In this document: positions 52,309 through 64,000 of the stretch, one piece after another
How positions within the stretch are numbered: the first letter of the stretch is position 1
How the letters are laid out: each line of letters opens with the position of its first letter
Translations under genes and position numbers: made by a program
Source of the DNA: Stropharia rugosoannulata
Lineage: Eukaryota > Basidiomycota > Agaricomycetes > Agaricales > Strophariaceae
Direction: 5' to 3'
NCBI GenBank assembly: GCA_028532985.1
Contig: JANCIK010000009.1
Span: forward strand, 1,922,001-1,986,000
Length of the DNA stretch: 64,000 bases
The notes under the pieces: generated by a model
Databases searched by the model: none
The model's input: the letters and a program-made list of their open reading frames with translations, nothing else
Told to the model about the DNA's origin: nothing

Positions 52309-53038
52309 GCTGGCAGCGTTTCCGTTTGCTTTTTGAAACAAGTAGTCGTGATGGCCTGTCAGTCGGCCAGAACGTTAAGAGACGTGAGCAGAGACTCGCA
52401 GAGTGGCTCCCTGAAGGAAAAGCCAGTACAAGGCTGAGCAGTGAGAAGTGAGTGGCGTAGCTATTGAATGGTCGATCGGGGACAGGGTTATATAGTAGCA
52501 CGCAGTAACCTCATCAGTGTGGATCAGCGACTACAACTTCCGAAAAAAATTAGACATAAAAGTAAAACGATTAAGATAATAAGGTCTCTTTACCTGTATG
52601 TAGTAACCGTAGCCAGTGTGGGCTGGAAAGCGATGATTCTCCGTTAGTGTAACGGCGTTGCATGGTTGGGGTTTTCCATTCGTGGGAGAATGAATGATGA
52701 AGGCTGTGCTCTGACGTCGGCAAGGCCTGCCTAGCTTATGAAATACCCAGGTACCTCCATCAGGGGATCGGCGACTATGCTTGCGCAGAGGCGACTAGGG
52801 TACTTGAAGCAACGTGCTCTGCCACAGCTATGCCGCAGCCAACCTATCCGATACCATTCTCTTCCTTGCATCCCGACCCGGTGGACCTGGACACAGGAAA
52901 CTGAGCAGTGAGCAGTGTCGCGTTTGTCTCCACCGGTATTCGTTTATTCTTATCGTCGGCGATTCTACCACTTCCGCCCAGAACGCCCGCCACGAGGCTT
53001 CTCTACTCTTAGTCACAAACTCCGCACAAGCCTGGAAT
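52309..53038. other. Divergent promoter region
   Basis: 730 bp between the starts of the anion transporter (-) and the CorA-like gene (+). No gene; a stem of about 7 bp with a D-loop-like sequence near 52635-52691 is too short to be a tRNA. Confidence 0.55.
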
Positions 53039-55424
53039 ATGTCTGCTTCTCCGACCACTCGACTGGACGAGGGCTCGGTGGCAGACTTCAAGCCACCAGC
53101 AGCTCCTTCGCATCGGCACGCAGCGCCTTCGGCACCGTGGCCATGGGTCGACATTCAGGATGGTACGGAACCACTACAGCTTTTGTTGTTTTTTCAGCTT
53201 TAATCGGTTCGCTTTCTAGAAGTCGACCCTGTACAGTTAGAGTCACCACTCCCACCGGTGCCAGAGCCGTGCACCCACAATGACTGTGGCGGCTGTTGGA
53301 AAGGCTACCCACAATCGTTGTACCCGAACTGGACTCCCAACCAGGTTAAGAAAAGCGCAATAGAAAAGGCTATATCGCAGTACAGGCGGGATACTCAATG
53401 TATAATTCACCAAGTCGATGTCAATGACGGCGGCTTGTTTCGCGTCCCCGATCCCGGCAGGATAGCCTCAAACGATGAGAATGTTGATGAGACATGGGCG
53501 CACATAATTACTACGCAGGTAATTGGTTTCATGGTATATATGCATACCAACTATATTCTTACTTTGATGGTTACCTATAATATTTGGAAGGTTCCAGATG
53601 ACAATCGAGTAAGAATTATGTTTATTGAAAACTTGTCAGGCCCCATGCTGCAGATATTGGGGACAAGGTGAGCTAAAAAATCAATATAATAAGAAACCCA
53701 AATAGAATTGTTCACTTCGCTATTTGAAGATACAACATCGAGCCATTCTTCTTTTCGTCTTCCCTTAATTGGATACCTTCTCGTTATGTGGAAGGGGTTT
53801 TGCCCGGTGAAGGAGATCGTAAGTCAAGCTGCGGTACACGCTGTTGAGACGCTGAACTGTGATCCAGATATAACAATTGCATTGACTTTTGTTCGTTCAG
53901 TTGCGAATCCGAGTGAAAGGCCAGTACGTTCTGCTGCTGCGCCCTCTGGCCCTGGGGAAGAAGAGACGTGCAAGGCAGTGGCCAACCACATAATTGACAC
54001 CCAGGCTCCGTTATTGCTGGATTCCAGTACGCATATATCCAGGGTTAATCATCTAATGTGTAATCGTTAATCTCTTTCCCACAGATCAGCGCCTGATTAT
54101 TCAGGACCTACTATCCGTCCATGTTATTCGCAGGAAAAGGGATAGTATTATTATCTCATATCACCCGGATACGGGCCTACCAACGACGAAAGCGCCCTTT
54201 TTGCACGAGCGAATCCGGTTTGCAGGTTCGTACTCAGTGAATTTCTCTAAAAACGTGCGTTAAACATGCAACCGCTACTTAGGGCAAAGTGTATACTGGC
54301 AAAGCATATTCCAGAAATCCCCGGACCCCACTTTTGTCCTTCTCTTATTCATCTGGCACGCAATTTACGCTTGGGACGAAGCGCTGGAGCACATTTATGC
54401 TCATATATGCACCCTCGTGAATACATTTATTACAGCAGCACACAATCCCCAATTTACACACATATTTATAGGAAACTGAGGTCGTAAACACCTCTCAGAT
54501 GTCTCTTACCCAGGAATTGCACATCATCCGCGCGCATCATCTCCATTACACCTCGATGCTCGAAGACATTCGCAAATCTATCGTCTTTATCCAGGAGACG
54601 CCTAACCCAGCACTGGACACCCTGTCTGACGAAGAGCGCAAGTCTAGTCAGCGCCTGCTGGAGCGGGAATGCACCAATCTGCTTCGTGAGGTGCAACGAT
54701 TGGAGATTGAGCGGACACTGCATGATATGCGATTGAAGAATGTGATGAACCTGGTCAGCCAATTTTACTGCTTTCGACATTGCGGCATGAGTAACACTCC
54801 TAATAAATCTGCAGGTCTTCAGCAGCGTCAACATTGAGGATAGTAGGCGTATGCAGAAAATGACGGAAGCTGCCGCACAGGATAGCGCTGGTTTGTGTAT
54901 CAGCCCATTTAGAGTGCTCTCGTTCTGACCTTCGTCTACAGCTGTACGTTGCCACGATGCTGAAGGCTCTGCCTCTGTCTAACCCAAATCCCTTACATAG
55001 ATGAAGCAGATTGCTTACCTATCGATGATATTTCTCCCTGCGTCTTTTGTCGCGGTGAGTGTATCATTATATATATCACCAGTCTCTCACTTATGGACTT
55101 CATTATCAGGCTGTATTTGGCATGAACGTCGATGAAATTGCGCCAGGTACCAACGGAACGTTGTCGCACTATGCGGAGACAGCACTCCCATTCACACTTG
55201 TAACGATATGGATTATCATCGCTGCGCAGAATCGTTACATATTCCCGCCCCGTCTTAACTTCTGGATGCGCCTTGCGTGGCCGGTCGTGTTCATATGGCG
55301 GTCCATTATGCACAGCCTGGACAGGTGGAAACGCAAGTTCAAATCCGGACGAAAAGAGTCGATGAGCGATTATTTCTCGACGACTACGGTGATCATAAAT
55401 GACAGCGGGTTGAAGAAGGATTGA
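53039..55424 (+). CDS. CorA-like divalent-cation (Mg2+) transporter
   Basis: Many-exon gene encoding a large N-terminal cytosolic region and two C-terminal membrane helices. The decisive motif is GMN in LPASFVAAVFGMNVDEIAPG, right after the first helix (AYLSMIFLPASFVAAVFG), the selectivity signature of CorA transporters. The second helix is ALPFTLVTIWIIIAAQ. Upstream lie a long helical segment (LHYTSMLEDIRKSIVFIQET; RLLERECTNLLREVQRLEIE) typical of the CorA stalk helix, and the N-terminal agaricomycete-type domain (CTHNDCGGCWKGYPQ; FFFSSSLNWIPSRYVEG). The protein probably forms a pentameric channel in the plasma membrane; ion preference beyond Mg2+ is not visible. Convergent with the TRP4 gene downstream. 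Confidence 0.88.
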
Positions 55425-55717
55425 TGAAGTGTACCGAGGTGTGTCCGATACAGTTCCGGAGTGTAATTATGCTGATTACTTCTAGTTTGTGATACCCACT
55501 TTATATTTCCTTTGATACCCTGACGCACACTCTACTGACAAGCACGCCCTACTGACATTATTATACTGCCTTTACATCACTACCGGAGTCTGGAAGGCAT
55601 CTGTACACAGTGTATCAATACATCTCTTTTGTAATCATACTCAAGATAATCTTCCTTTGTTATATTTAGTCTAAATCCACTGACATAGTGATGTGATTAT
55701 ATCAGAGACACTGTAGA

Positions 55718-56866
55718 TTAGTTCGCCTCAGCAAAGTGTTTTCCTGCTTCGCGGAAGATTTCCAAGGCTTCCCAAGCCTTACCAGATGTAATGCTCTCTT
55801 TAGCCAACCTGGCCCCTTCCTTGAAGTCACTGGCAACCCCAGCGACCACAAGCAACGCCGACGCATTCACCAAAACAAAGTCAAGCACCGGCACCAAATT
55901 CTCCGGGATATTCGTACCACTCCTGAGCAATCTTACAAATGTTTCCGCGTTTTCCTGCGGACTACCACCGCCAACGCTGCTTAGCGGATGTGCGGGCAGG
56001 CCGAAGTCCTCCGGGAGCAGCACCCGCCGCGTCACCTTCCCATCGCGCAGCTCCCAGGCGTGCGTCGGCCCCGCACAGCTGATCTCATCGAGCTTCTCGT
56101 ACCCACACACGACCAGCGCACGCTCAACACCGCCCTCTGCAAGGGAGTGCGCGAACGTGGGCCCGAGCTCGGGCTCTGCGATGCCCAGTACCATCCCGCG
56201 TGGGCGCGCGGGGTTGATGAGTGGGCCGAGCACATTAAACATGGTACGGAACGGCAGCGCCTTGCGGTACGGGGCGAGCGCGGCGAGGGCAGGGTGGTAG
56301 TGCGGCGCGAGGATAAATGTGAACGGGATGCGCGGAAGGGGCATCGCGGTTCCCGGCGTCGGGGCGTTGAAGAGGCAGTCGAGCGACTCGAGCAGGTCTG
56401 CGGAGCCGGAGGATGATGTCGATGCGCGCGAACCGTGCTACAGTCAGATCTCCCCGTTAACTGGGCATTTTCCTAAGAAAGACAAATGGTAGCGTACCTT
56501 GATTACGCGGGCACCCGCCCCGGCGGCGACGATGGCAGCCGTCGTGCTCACGTTGAAGAGGTTGTACCCGTCGCCCCCTGTGCCTACGATATCCACAATG
56601 AAGTCATCCTCGGCATCCTGTACGTCGGCCTTCAGCGCCCTCTCCCTCAGGACTGCAGCTGCAGCAGCCAGCGACTCTGGACGCCGTTCGACACGGTGGA
56701 TGTGCAGGGCGGTGAGAAAGGCGCCGATCTGTGATGGCTGGAGGATGGCAGGGGTGAACAGATGGTTAAGGGCCTCCTTGAGATCGTCAGGCGTGAAATA
56801 CTCGGGCGTCTGGACAAGCTTGCTGAGCAGCGGCCGGAAGGACTGGATACTGTAGTCGTCGCTCAT
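55718..56866 (-). CDS. TRP4: Anthranilate phosphoribosyltransferase
   Basis: Second step of tryptophan synthesis, joining anthranilate to PRPP. Two exons with one intron near 56440-56498; about 360 residues, normal for the family. Seen: the N-terminal helical domain (PDDLKEALNHLFTP), VDIVGTGGDGYNLFNVSTTA (the GTGGDG pyrophosphate-binding loop), HGSRASTSSSGSADLLE, PFRTMFNVLGPLINPA (anthranilate-site region), and LPEDFGLP. All landmark residues are present. Start at 56866 is the first ATG and gives a standard N-terminus. Stand-alone enzyme, as usual in fungi. No sign of transfer or damage. Confidence 0.95.
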
Positions 56867-57376
56867 GACCGCGGTAGATAAGAGTCGGAATCAAATTTAT
56901 CACTCCGTTCCGCTGCTCATACTACCACGACCGACACAACCTCCAGCAAGAGTTATATCTGGCGCAGCGCACGTCAAAACGCAATCAAATGCTCCAGAAC
57001 ATGATTCGACCTCCATCAGCCAGACCGATTAGCCGTCTGACGTAGTATGTATGCTTTGGTTAGAAGACGAGCGAAGTAACAGTTAATTAAAGGTTAGGAC
57101 ATATATTGTCTTCTCTTGTTAACCTAATCTAAGCGAGAGTCAGATCCAATCATCCATCCCAAGAAAGCCTATATAAATGCAACATAGTCCGAAGGTAGTA
57201 TTGATGTACATTTTACACTGTATATAGGTGGTACGTTTATATATGCTATAGGCGCATACGGAGAGGCTACAAAACAATAAGAAAACACTAAATCCTGAAA
57301 ACCACAGACCGACGTTTTGGCAACAAAGCAAACAGATTACTCGCGGTGGTCGTACTGGTACTTGTGGTTACGGGTT
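56867..57376. other. Intergenic region
   Basis: 510 bp containing the TRP4 promoter and the 3' flank of the CK1-like kinase gene. No gene seen. Confidence 0.55.
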
Positions 57377-59474
57377 TCACTGCAGAACCTTGAGACGTTC
57401 CGCCAGTCCTTCTAGGAAAGCGAATCCATCCTATTGCGGCATGTCAAAACGTCATCAGCGTAATTTAACAGCAGTTACACACCTTAGTCACCGTCCGCCC
57501 GGTGCTTTTGTTCGTGACCTTTGCAAAGTCAGAGACCATCGTCCCCAATGCTTTATTCGACTGGGCTCGTGGAACCTCTGCCCGCAGCCGCGCCACGACA
57601 CCCAGCTTGATATGTGGCGGCTCCTTCTGCGGAACAGCAGCATTGAATGAATGCTGCCTTGACGTCCTACATCAAGCACATTAGCGACAAAGAGGACCGA
57701 ACCTCATCGTCAGTCAAACACGCACCTGGCAGGCTTCACAAAGACGGATGGATCGTCAAGCTGCTTGAACAGAACATCCAAGAAGTAGAATGCTTCTCTC
57801 GTAAGCGTCCGCGAGCTGTTCATCTGGAGCACCGCAGCGAACTCCTGCACGATTTTGGACAACGACCTATTATCCGCCGCCATCGATGCCCGGTCTGCCA
57901 GTTGGTTGAGCAGGAAGGCTTTCGACCGCTGGAACCGCTGGGGTAAGGTCCCGGCACCCTCGGACCCGCTGCTGATCACGATGACCTCGGTGTTCTCGTC
58001 TACCCGCGGCAGTTGGTGTGTCGAGTCGAGCTTTGCGTCCTCTTTAGCCTTCCGGATGGCCTCCTCCACGTTCGTGCGATCACCAAGGACGGGCTTCGCC
58101 CCCAGGTTGAGGTTCGTCAAGTCATTGAGAATGCCTGCCATCTCATCTCGGGGTACTGCTGGCGTCCGCGCACGCAGAGGCGTGTTGATCGTACGTATTG
58201 GGGGAGCCTGCCATGCGCACAACAAGCATCTGTGAGCCGTCGCGACATGGGCATAGGGGAAAGATTACTAACCACAGGCTCAGGCGGTGGCCAGATGAAG
58301 TCGTCAACATTGGTGAAGCCCTCGTCTATCGCGAGATCGCGGAAGCGGTTTATCCATTGCTCGTAGTCTGGGTTCTCCTTGAAGGCCAGCCTTCGCGTAT
58401 ACGCCAGAAATTCTTCGAATTCCATCAGCAGGCCCCTGCACAGCCCCTCGGGGGTCGCCTTCCGCTTCTCGGCCTTGAGCCGATCGTGCGCCTCGTCCGT
58501 TTTGGGTACACCATTACGCGTCCAGCTTAGTCCGCGAGGCGTGAGCAGGTGTATGAACATCAGCGCCGCAGCTTCCAGATCGTCCCGTCGGGATGGAACT
58601 ATAAATCAAAATGTTAAATTTTCTGTCAGATCGACGCCTTGCCACGCGAACCTTTTCCTCGACAATGCACGTTGACCGAGCTGGCGGGCGTGTTGAGTCC
58701 TGTGTATGGACATACATTGATGAAGAAACAAATACCTGAACCAGTAGTTCCCAATGAAATCGCGCTTGACCTTGCTGTCCGGAATATGACGGCCAGTATA
58801 CTGGTCGAGATACCGCTTTGAAAATCCAAAGTCGATCATGTATATTGTCTTTTCAAAGGGAGGCAGACCTATCACACAGTTTCCGAGCTGGATATCCCGG
58901 TGGAGCACTCCGCGGTGATGCATGAACTGCAGCCGCATGATCTAGGTGATGGAACAATGGATATTTGGAGGGGTGCACACGGCGAAGGTGTAACTCACGA
59001 CCTGAATTGCAATTGAACAGACACTGCGCAAATCCATGGTCTCCTTTCCACTGCGTCGATAGAGGCTATCCAGGCTGGATCCCAGCAGATCTATGGCGAG
59101 ATAGTCCCATGCTCCCTGGACGCCCGCGGCATAAAGATTAGGCATGCCTACTCCTCCTTGGAGCAATGGGTAGAGATGACGTTCGTATCGATTAGTCGGA
59201 CATTCGTGGTTTACATACTGGACCTTGAGGGCAACCTGCTGGCGGGTATGGAGATGGGTAGCCTTGAAGATAGACCCTTGAGAATCGCAATGGATGCATT
59301 AGCCTGCAGTAGCGTTGGCTATTGATGGATTGACTGACCTGAGTACCCCGACCCAAGGTTTTCGTTCAAGAACCAATTAGCAATTACGCTTGGGATAGGC
59401 GGCGGGCCTGTGTCACTGATCTCAGACCCAGTGTCCGAATCAGAGTCTTCATGGCTGTATTGGGAATCGGCCAT
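57377..59474 (-). CDS. Casein kinase 1-like protein kinase with repeated C-terminal module
   Basis: Start at 59474 (MADSQYSHEDSDSDTGSE). The kinase domain has an ATP loop (LNENLGSGYSGSIFKA), VALKV with the ATP lysine, a CK1-type lobe (AIDLLGSSLDSLY), a catalytic loop HRDIQLGNCVIG, an intact DFG (YMIDFGFSKRY) and a CK1-like activation segment (DFIGNYWFSSRDDLEAAAL). The loop lysine of HRDxKxxN is glutamine here; Asp and Asn are kept. After the kinase domain (WINRFRDLAIDEGFTNVDDF) comes a region with two similar blocks of about 50 residues, each ending in the pattern VxxFA...RTxT..xFxFL, separated by an intron. The second ends LAERLKVLQ at the stop 57377-57379. CK1-like kinases are expanded in Agaricomycetes. 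Activity uncertain because of the missing lysine. Confidence 0.83.
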
Positions 59475-60230
59475 GATATGCTTTGTAGTTCAAGGCGGTT
59501 TTCGGGACTGGGAATAGGGATTACGACGCGTCGTAAACTCAAGCGATCAAAAGGTGGTTTGAACAGGCCAAGATGATTATATTGGGCGCGATAAAGCGTG
59601 CGTCAAGGTGAAATCGAAAAGATTCGGGCGCAATAGCGGAGAATGGCGAGCCTGGGGATTAGCACAGCGGGGATGGTGGAGGCTGGGGGGACATGTACAC
59701 GGTACGAGCAACTATGCAATTTGACGACCGCCCGACTCAAGTTGAAAGTGTGTTCAAACTTCAAAGCGCGTCGAGCACGTGATACCGAAGCACGCACGTG
59801 CACTCGGTCCCAATTGAGCAATTGAGACACAACAACGCTTCCGCAACGGGATTCCTGCAGACAACACACACGATTGGCACTGGGCCACAGACCGTTCAAC
59901 TGCGTCTTCTGAGCTGCCAGGATCTATTGATAACGAGGACTGGGGAACGGCTCCAGCAACGCCTGTTGGAAGTCTAGACTCTTGGGTTCACGCGGGACAG
60001 CCGAATCGCCGTTACAGGCCGAGTAACGGCTTGTCACTGCTAAAGCTGGACCTACAATGCTGATATGTCACAGACACCGTCATAGATCCAGGCCCGACCG
60101 AGACGCACCACAGACACCCCTGCCAATTAGATACCGAACACATTTCGTCCTCCAATGCGCTATATAAGAAGCTCCAGTGTCTGCTACCCTCGTTATCTAC
60201 TCAACTCACACACCAACCACCACTTCCACA
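59475..60230. other. Divergent promoter region of kinase and PDC
   Basis: 756 bp. Near the PDC end the leader is CT/CA-rich, as expected of a strongly expressed gene. No gene seen. Confidence 0.55.
60161..60167 (+). promoter_or_regulatory. TATA box of pyruvate decarboxylase
   Basis: TATATAA 64 nt upstream of the ATG at 60231, followed by a CA/CT-rich leader. Confidence 0.6.
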
Positions 60231-62406
<2,176 letters not shown>

Positions 62407-62668
62407 AATACCTGCGCTTGACCTGCGCTTAATTATCACGGTCTTGTATAACATAGATGATTCTGTATTTTTACATTTGGTTGGGGCAATAGATTTTCTT
62501 CTTGGATTTCTCTTTTCGCGGCCAATTTGCAAGGAGTCTTACATTTGTGTAAGTAGCATTGGTAAAATGTCTCATGGAAACAATCCAAAAACTTATATCA
62601 TTAGCAACTGAGTAACAAACAAATGCATCCCGAATACGAAGAGAAATCAAGATACCAGAGGAAAATCA

Positions 62669-64000
62669 TCAAATCACGGCATTAATTCCAACATGGATAA
62701 TCCTTTGTGAGATGTCAACAAAAAATGCATCATGCACATGAAAAGATTGAACGTACTCATCGGCCGAAGTGAGCCAATTCGCAGTTTCAGGGAAGATTAT
62801 TGCTAATGGCAATAGTTCAATCCATCACATTCAGATTGAATATCAAATAACAAAGACTTACCTAACCGACGATACAACGATTCAATCAACGTCGCGCGGA
62901 GGTAGTTGACGACGGGAGAGAGGAAACCTGCGTTTACTTGCTTCGACACGACGTGGTAGTGTGGTGCGCTGTACAAGCCATCAGTTATGGACAACCATAC
63001 CATAAATGGGGGAAACGTACATGTGGGTGGCGGTGGCGGAAACAGATCTGATTTCACGAACAATGGTCTGTGCGCCTCCAGGATTAAGTTGTGCTTCCAG
63101 CATACAAATCTTGTCAATCAGGTCATCGACCTGTCGAGCTATATTAGATTACTGCTTCTCATATCCCTTAGTAAACCACATACGCGGACACTGAAGTCAT
63201 CACGATAACCAATATAATATGTAACGCCATAGAACCCTAAAGAAAGTTGTTAAATAAAATAAGTCAGAGTGAATGTACAGTAAGAAATTACATGTATTCA
63301 CCTTCGAGAGTGCGGACCTTTGTAACAGCGTACCGTTGTTCTGGTGGGACACGCGCTCTGGGTACAAGGTGAACGGAAAGGAATATCTATGAGATTATTA
63401 ATAGGTGATGTTTATGGCAATCAACATAGCAGATTGGGACATACGACAACTCGAGGAATGGAAGGCCATTGACGAATAAACCCTTTGAAGTTATGTGTGT
63501 CAGTCTTGGAATATGAGATGGTTAGATAAATACGAACCGGTGAATGTATGTGGGACGCCTGGTCCTGACGTAATCTTATGGAAGATCGCACATGAGGGGA
63601 TACGTGTAATGGCCACCGGTCCAGAACCTGTCTTCTCGTCTAACGTTTCCATGTGTCCAGAACCGTCCTTTAGCATATAGTAAGTCGTGTCCCCATGATT
63701 GTTACTAGAGCTGTCGTCGCGCTCGGGGCCGTTTGACTTTTGGCTGAGGAAATGCCTGAGGTTCATGCGATTTTTGCTGTCGAATTCATCCTCGAGAGCC
63801 TACAACAGGTAAAACTTTATTCCGACGCGTGGTGGTTTGCCAAAAACTCACCTTGGACCAGACCCATAAAGCCATAACCGATAACAATACCACACCGAAC
63901 ATGAGAGGCACCCATGCACCGTGCGGTACTTTCCTGAGCGCCGCACCCCAGAAGAGACCTATTTAACTTGATTAATACAGACACACATTTTTCTTCAGCA
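62669..64000 (-). CDS. HAK/KUP-type potassium transporter, C-terminal part (gene runs off the right edge)
   Basis: Only the 3' end of the gene is in the window; its start lies beyond 64000. Reading from the edge: an intron, then the last membrane helix (HGAWVPLMFGVVLLSVMALW), VWSKALEDEFDSKNRMNLRH, a polar loop, RQWPSIPRVVIFLSVHLV, VTKVRTLEGFYGVTYYIGYR and VSKQVNAGFLSPVVNYLRAT. The end reads TANWLTSADEIIHVGINAVI after splicing, with the stop at 62669-62671. This is the characteristic C-terminal domain of fungal HAK high-affinity K+ transporters. At least six introns are visible. No break seen in the visible part. Confidence 0.88.

Noticed and set aside
52635..52691. Possible tRNA: a 7-bp end stem with a D-arm-like TTAGTGTAACGG
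   Set aside because: Only about 57 nt between stem ends and no proper anticodon or T arm.
55791..56300. Plus-strand frame over the TRP4 gene
   Set aside because: Shadow of anthranilate phosphoribosyltransferase.

Overview
This is nuclear DNA of a filamentous basidiomycete, most likely a wood- or litter-decaying agaricomycete. Nearly all genes are split by many short (about 50-65 nt) GT-AG introns. Several products are types I recognise as typical of Agaricomycetes: CBM20-tailed glucoamylases, sedolisin proteases, serine-rich single-pass membrane proteins and conserved small secreted proteins. Start and stop coordinates below are genomic spans that include introns, and exon joins were inferred by eye from splice sites and family alignment. 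I see no bacterial-type features, CRISPR arrays or clear transposon.

Layout. 1-3.2 kb: gene-free. 3.2-18.2 kb: a starch-degradation neighbourhood with three complete GH15 glucoamylases (two tandem on +, one on -). Interleaved are a PLK4-type kinase whose catalytic motifs are destroyed, an ectonucleotide pyrophosphatase/phosphodiesterase and a SYLF/Ysc84 lipid-binding protein. 18.9-23.8 kb: a secreted endonuclease/exonuclease/phosphatase-fold nuclease and a conserved secreted protein of unknown function.

25.0-45.2 kb: an accessory segment bounded by two nearly identical inverted copies of a small secreted protein gene with its promoter. Inside lie a divergent pair of paralogous genes, one lacking a large central beta-rich module; a BCS1-like AAA protein with degenerate ATPase motifs; two tandem serine-rich membrane proteins ending in PPxY motifs; and a GC-rich, disordered, intronless gene.

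46.2-64 kb: more conventional genes. They are a secreted S53 protease, an ArsB/CitMHS anion transporter, a CorA-type Mg2+ transporter, anthranilate phosphoribosyltransferase (tryptophan synthesis), a CK1-like kinase, pyruvate decarboxylase, and the 3' part of a HAK/KUP potassium transporter running off the right edge.

Taken together, glucoamylases, protease, nuclease and nucleotide phosphodiesterase are extracellular or surface enzymes for polymer scavenging, while pyruvate decarboxylase consumes glycolytic pyruvate. The most unusual items are the PLK4-like pseudokinase, the degenerate BCS1-like ATPase, the module-minus paralog pair, and the inverted duplication that could flip an 18-kb accessory block.
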